Assembly (NCBI GenBank): GCA_000969725.1
Contig: JXSR01S045191.1
Source: Ophiothrix spiculata
Lineage: Eukaryota > Echinodermata > Ophiuroidea > Amphilepidida > Ophiotrichidae
Length of the DNA stretch: 31,439 bases
Strand: one strand, 5' to 3'
The position numbers were made by a program, and so were the translations under genes. Below, in pieces: positions 28,886 to 31,439 of the stretch; position 1 is the first letter of the stretch; every line of letters begins with the position of its first letter. The notes beneath the pieces were generated by a model that had not been told where the DNA came from, searched no databases, and worked only from the letters and a program-made list of their open reading frames with translations.

Positions 28886-29959
28886 AGATATATCGCTTAA
28901 TAACATTGCACAGGGGGAGGAGATATTATACTAATAAGATCCTGCTGACAGGGTGCCCCCTGTCACCCATGACTTTTGATTTCTTGGACTTACTGGTTTG
29001 TTTTTGATAGATATTAATACCCTCCAAATAATAGGACTAAAAATTATGGCAATTTGTTGAATTTTGGAATCCTGAATTTAATTCAACATGTAGAAATGAG
29101 AAATCAAAATATTGCTTTAATGTCTCCAAACTATTTTGACCAAGATACTGGACATGCTCAGCATCAGATTTTCTCAAAAATATACCACAGTAAGATACCT
29201 TCACTTTTCAAATGACTCTGCACACAAATATGCTATTGGTATGAGATTTTTGTTGTCAAACAAATCATTCATTTTCGTTTGTATCTCAAATATTGTTGGC
29301 AAAAAAATAGAATAGCATGGCCATTTAAAAAATATCACATCCATTTTCACCTTATATAAAGCATAGTTTTCCAAATTTACTAACTGAAGATTGCAAAACA
29401 CATAACATAGCACAGATTGCATTAAAGTTGCATTTTACACTTAAGGCCAAATAAAATTTATTGTTTGTCTAATAGCTACCATTAGTTTAGTTGTGTGTAT
29501 TTTTCTTCTTTTCTTGTAATTTTTGACTCATTGATCTGTTTTTTCTCAGTAAAACGTTAAAAGTCTAAATCCAATTTCTTTTTGTTTTGTTTCCTTTTTT
29601 TCTTCATATTTTTTACATTTAAGCACTTAAACTGACCTTAAGTTGATATTGAAAATGTTCTCTGAATTAACCCATTGAAATCAATGTCCTAACTGCTTTG
29701 AGTTCTGACAAGACAACAAGATCTTAGAATTGATATTTGAAAACATTTAAATAAACAAAAAAAATTGAAATGTTCTCTATTTAGTGTCTTTAAAAACTTA
29801 CTAAAAATTATTTGAAAAAATAAACCACACATTTCATATTAGAATAGGTGAACTTTAAGGCAAACAATGTATCTTAAATTTGGCATAACTGAAGGAAAAT
29901 AAAATTATCCTCATCACCAGATAAAATGATTAATGTTTGTGGTTTGCTGACATCTGAAA
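28886..29959 (+). other. Intron or intergenic, nothing recognised
   Basis: AT-rich sequence after the palindrome. Short open readings have no recognisable motif, and no repeat family was identified. Confidence 0.5.
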
Positions 29960-30086
29960 AAGTATACTTTAGGTCTCATCAAAAACTTGGCCCTTACTCT
30001 AAATCCTAACCCTAACCCTAAAACTAACCTTAACCCCTAACCCAAACCCTAACTCTAACATTTTGGACAGGACCTAAACTATACTT
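29960..30086. mobile_element. Foldback element with telomere-like CCCTAA core, copy C (127 bp)
   Basis: Left AAGTATACTTTAGGTCTCAT and right GGACCTAAACTATACTT form inverted ends as in copy A (5387-5542). The core has about six consecutive CCCTAA/CCCTAAA-type units in the same orientation as copies A and B. It is the shortest copy. Confidence 0.78.
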
Positions 30087-30105
30087 TATCATGAGATTTT
30101 GGAAT

Positions 30106-30433
30106 TGTTTGGTTGTCCTCGACCGCCCACCCCTAATTCTGAAACTGGAAAAAAAAGTTTTGACTGTACAAAAGAATACCGCACCAAATTTTTGAAATTC
30201 CAGGATTTTTTTTTATCTGGTGCTTTTAATTTAGTAAAACATTTTTGGACACATCTATTCAGGTTTAAAACATGAACAAAGTGGTTTAATAAATAAACAT
30301 CCCAATTTACATATCTAAAACTTACTTATACCTTGTTCAGTGCCATTACAAATAGGCAAATCTTTAAAAAAATAAATAAGTTTTTCCACCCGCCCGCTCC
30401 ACCTCAGAAAAAGTTGTGGAGGACAACCAAACA
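30106..30433. mobile_element. MITE with TGTTTGGTTGTCCTC ends (328 bp)
   Basis: TGTTTGGTTGTCCTC at 30106-30120 and GAGGACAACCAAACA at 30419-30433 are perfect 15-base inverted repeats, followed inside by CGCCCACCCC / CCACCCGCCCGC-type blocks in direct rather than inverted order. No clear target duplication, and no coding sequence. Confidence 0.7.
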
Positions 30434-30491
30434 TTTATGAATCTATTTACAGATTTTATTTATTTATTTATTTATTGCTTTAAAATTGTAG

Positions 30492-30616
30492 CAAAAGGGA
30501 AATATTGTCTAGTCTCCCTAGACTATATAACCATAATCAAAGCCGATCTTCACCATGATAAACAAAGAAATGAAAGATTCACATCTGATCTGATTTTGAT
30601 TTCTCATATACCATAA
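30492..30616 (+). CDS. Weak candidate downstream exon, phase-compatible
   Basis: After a T/A-rich tract and ATTGTAG, a 41-codon reading opens in exactly the phase left by exon 19 (phase 1), starting AKGKYCLVSLDYITIIK and ending at TAA. It lies in the only repeat-free gap between two MITEs. No homology is recognised, and an open run this long is not rare by chance. It could be a terminal exon of a short-tailed isoform or simply noise. Confidence 0.15.
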
Positions 30617-30636
30617 TGTCCTGTTAGAAACCCAGG

Positions 30637-30943
30637 GGCACTCAAATATAATGTTGCAGGCATAGCGTGACCAAGAAAAAGGTGAAATAGTGTTGATTTT
30701 GCGGACTGAAGGGTGAATCAGGTGACACCGTTTAGGGTATCAAAACAGCAATTTTGGGGCAATTTTGATGAAATAGGGTACTTTTTCAAACCCTAGTGTT
30801 AAAACAGTATCGCTAAAATTCCAATTTAGGGTGTGAATAGGAGAAAAAGGGTATATTTGGCTTCAGAACCCTTCACTCTTATAAGGAGTGTTTTGAAAAA
30901 CTGTGGTCATGCTATGCCTGCAACATTATACTTGAGTGCAAAC
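30637..30943. mobile_element. Dispersed MITE, copy 2 with long inverted ends (about 307 bp)
   Basis: Left GCACTCAAATATAATGTTGC and AGGCATAGCGTGACCA are mirrored at 30904-30940, about 36 bases with two mismatches. The interior matches 345-575 block for block (AGGGTGAATCAGGTG, TACTTTTTCAAACCCT, GGTATATTTGGCTTCAG). It is followed immediately by a run of 18 C at 30943-30960. Non-autonomous. Confidence 0.85.
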
Positions 30944-30960
30944 CCCCCCCCCCCCCCCCC

Positions 30961-31405
30961 TCTCCTCCGGTTAGAAAATGAAACTGTGTAAAAAATAATA
31001 CGAAGATATTTCAAGATTTCCACCCTGTCTAGCTTTATTTATTAGCACAAATGTTGTACATGCTGTACTAAATACCAAATGTTAATGTCACTCCCATCAA
31101 TTAATACATCCAAGCCTATGCAGCCCCTCCCTAACGTAACCCAGTTACTCTGAAACTACTCTTATAATTTGATGAAATCATTTAAATATATGTCAGTATA
31201 CAAACACGAACACAATATATCTAATGGACCATACGCAGAACAGACTGAAAAACTCACTTAACTATTGACTTGAATCAATGCTATATTTTTATTGATTGGT
31301 TATTTTTGGTGTCTCGTCTTTGCTAACAAAACAAACATGCATAAAAATGAATTCAAATTAATGCATATATATTTTCTACCATTTCTGTGTGCTTTTCTTA
31401 AGCAG
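30961..31405 (+). other. Terminal stretch, nothing recognised
   Basis: AT-rich sequence with no repeat family or RNA recognised. It ends with a pyrimidine-rich tract and AAGCAG at 31400-31405, a plausible 3' splice site. Confidence 0.5.
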
Positions 31406-31439
31406 GGGAATATTTATGAACATGTCCTTGGTCATTATA
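31406..31439 (+). CDS. Weak candidate exon running off the window edge
   Basis: A good acceptor (GCTTTTCTTAAGCAG) precedes a reading GNIYEHVLGHY, loosely like the PIYDTLG end of exon 19. It needs phase 0 whereas exon 19 leaves phase 1, so an unseen exon would have to intervene. Only 34 bases are available, so this is a pointer rather than a call. Confidence 0.15.

Noticed and set aside
1-31439. CRISPR array, operon or phage-like system
   Set aside because: Repeats here are transposon ends and tandem duplications, not regularly spaced direct repeats. The gene is intron-split and eukaryotic, and no multi-gene cassette is visible on either strand.

Overview
This is a stretch of animal genomic DNA, AT-rich and dense in introns and repeats. 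It carries the middle of one protein-coding gene on the + strand, a class III unconventional myosin (MYO3 / NINAC family). Nineteen exons were placed between about 1275 and 26118. They join in one consistent reading phase and encode about 857 codons. The motor starts at the first visible exon and the neck runs to a fifth IQ motif. The N-terminal kinase expected of this class would lie upstream of the window, and the tail lies beyond the last firm exon or outside the window. No bacterial gene organisation, rRNA, functional tRNA or CRISPR array is visible.

The repeats suggest an aquatic invertebrate, perhaps a deuterostome such as an echinoderm or hemichordate. They include tRNA-derived SINEs with a TTTTCTCCGGGTACTCC-type core, an RTE-like LINE, a CR1/L2-like LINE with a (TAAAA)n tail, a MITE with TTTCGCGA motifs, a hAT element with CAGTGGCGTAG ends, and telomere-like CCCTAA blocks. 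The lineage is an inference, not a demonstration.

Layout: 1-1274, upstream intron with a retroelement remnant and a dispersed repeat. 1275-6059, motor exons 1-5 (P-loop, switch I), with a TA-flanked MITE and two SINE copies in the introns. 6060-10247, a TTAA-flanked MITE, a TTTCGCGA MITE, exon 6, a long hairpin and an RTE-like LINE. 10248-14707, exons 7-13 (switch II, relay) with several MITEs. 14708-19840, long plain introns around the small loop-2 exons 14 and 15. 20709-23467, exons 16-18 (actin-binding region, SH1 helix, converter, first IQ), with a hAT MITE and a tandem triplication of the exon 18 acceptor. 25813-26118, exon 19 with IQ2-IQ5. 26119-31439, mostly intron, with a CR1/L2-like LINE, a 639-bp foldback palindrome and several MITEs; two weak candidate downstream exons are noted.

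The clearest second-look items are the triplicated exon-18 acceptor with decayed exon copies, a relic partial duplicate of the switch II exon, three TIR-bounded telomere-like elements in one gene, the long foldback palindrome, a 92-bp three-arm hairpin, and mobile elements lying directly against splice sites. I found no convincing new multi-gene system here.
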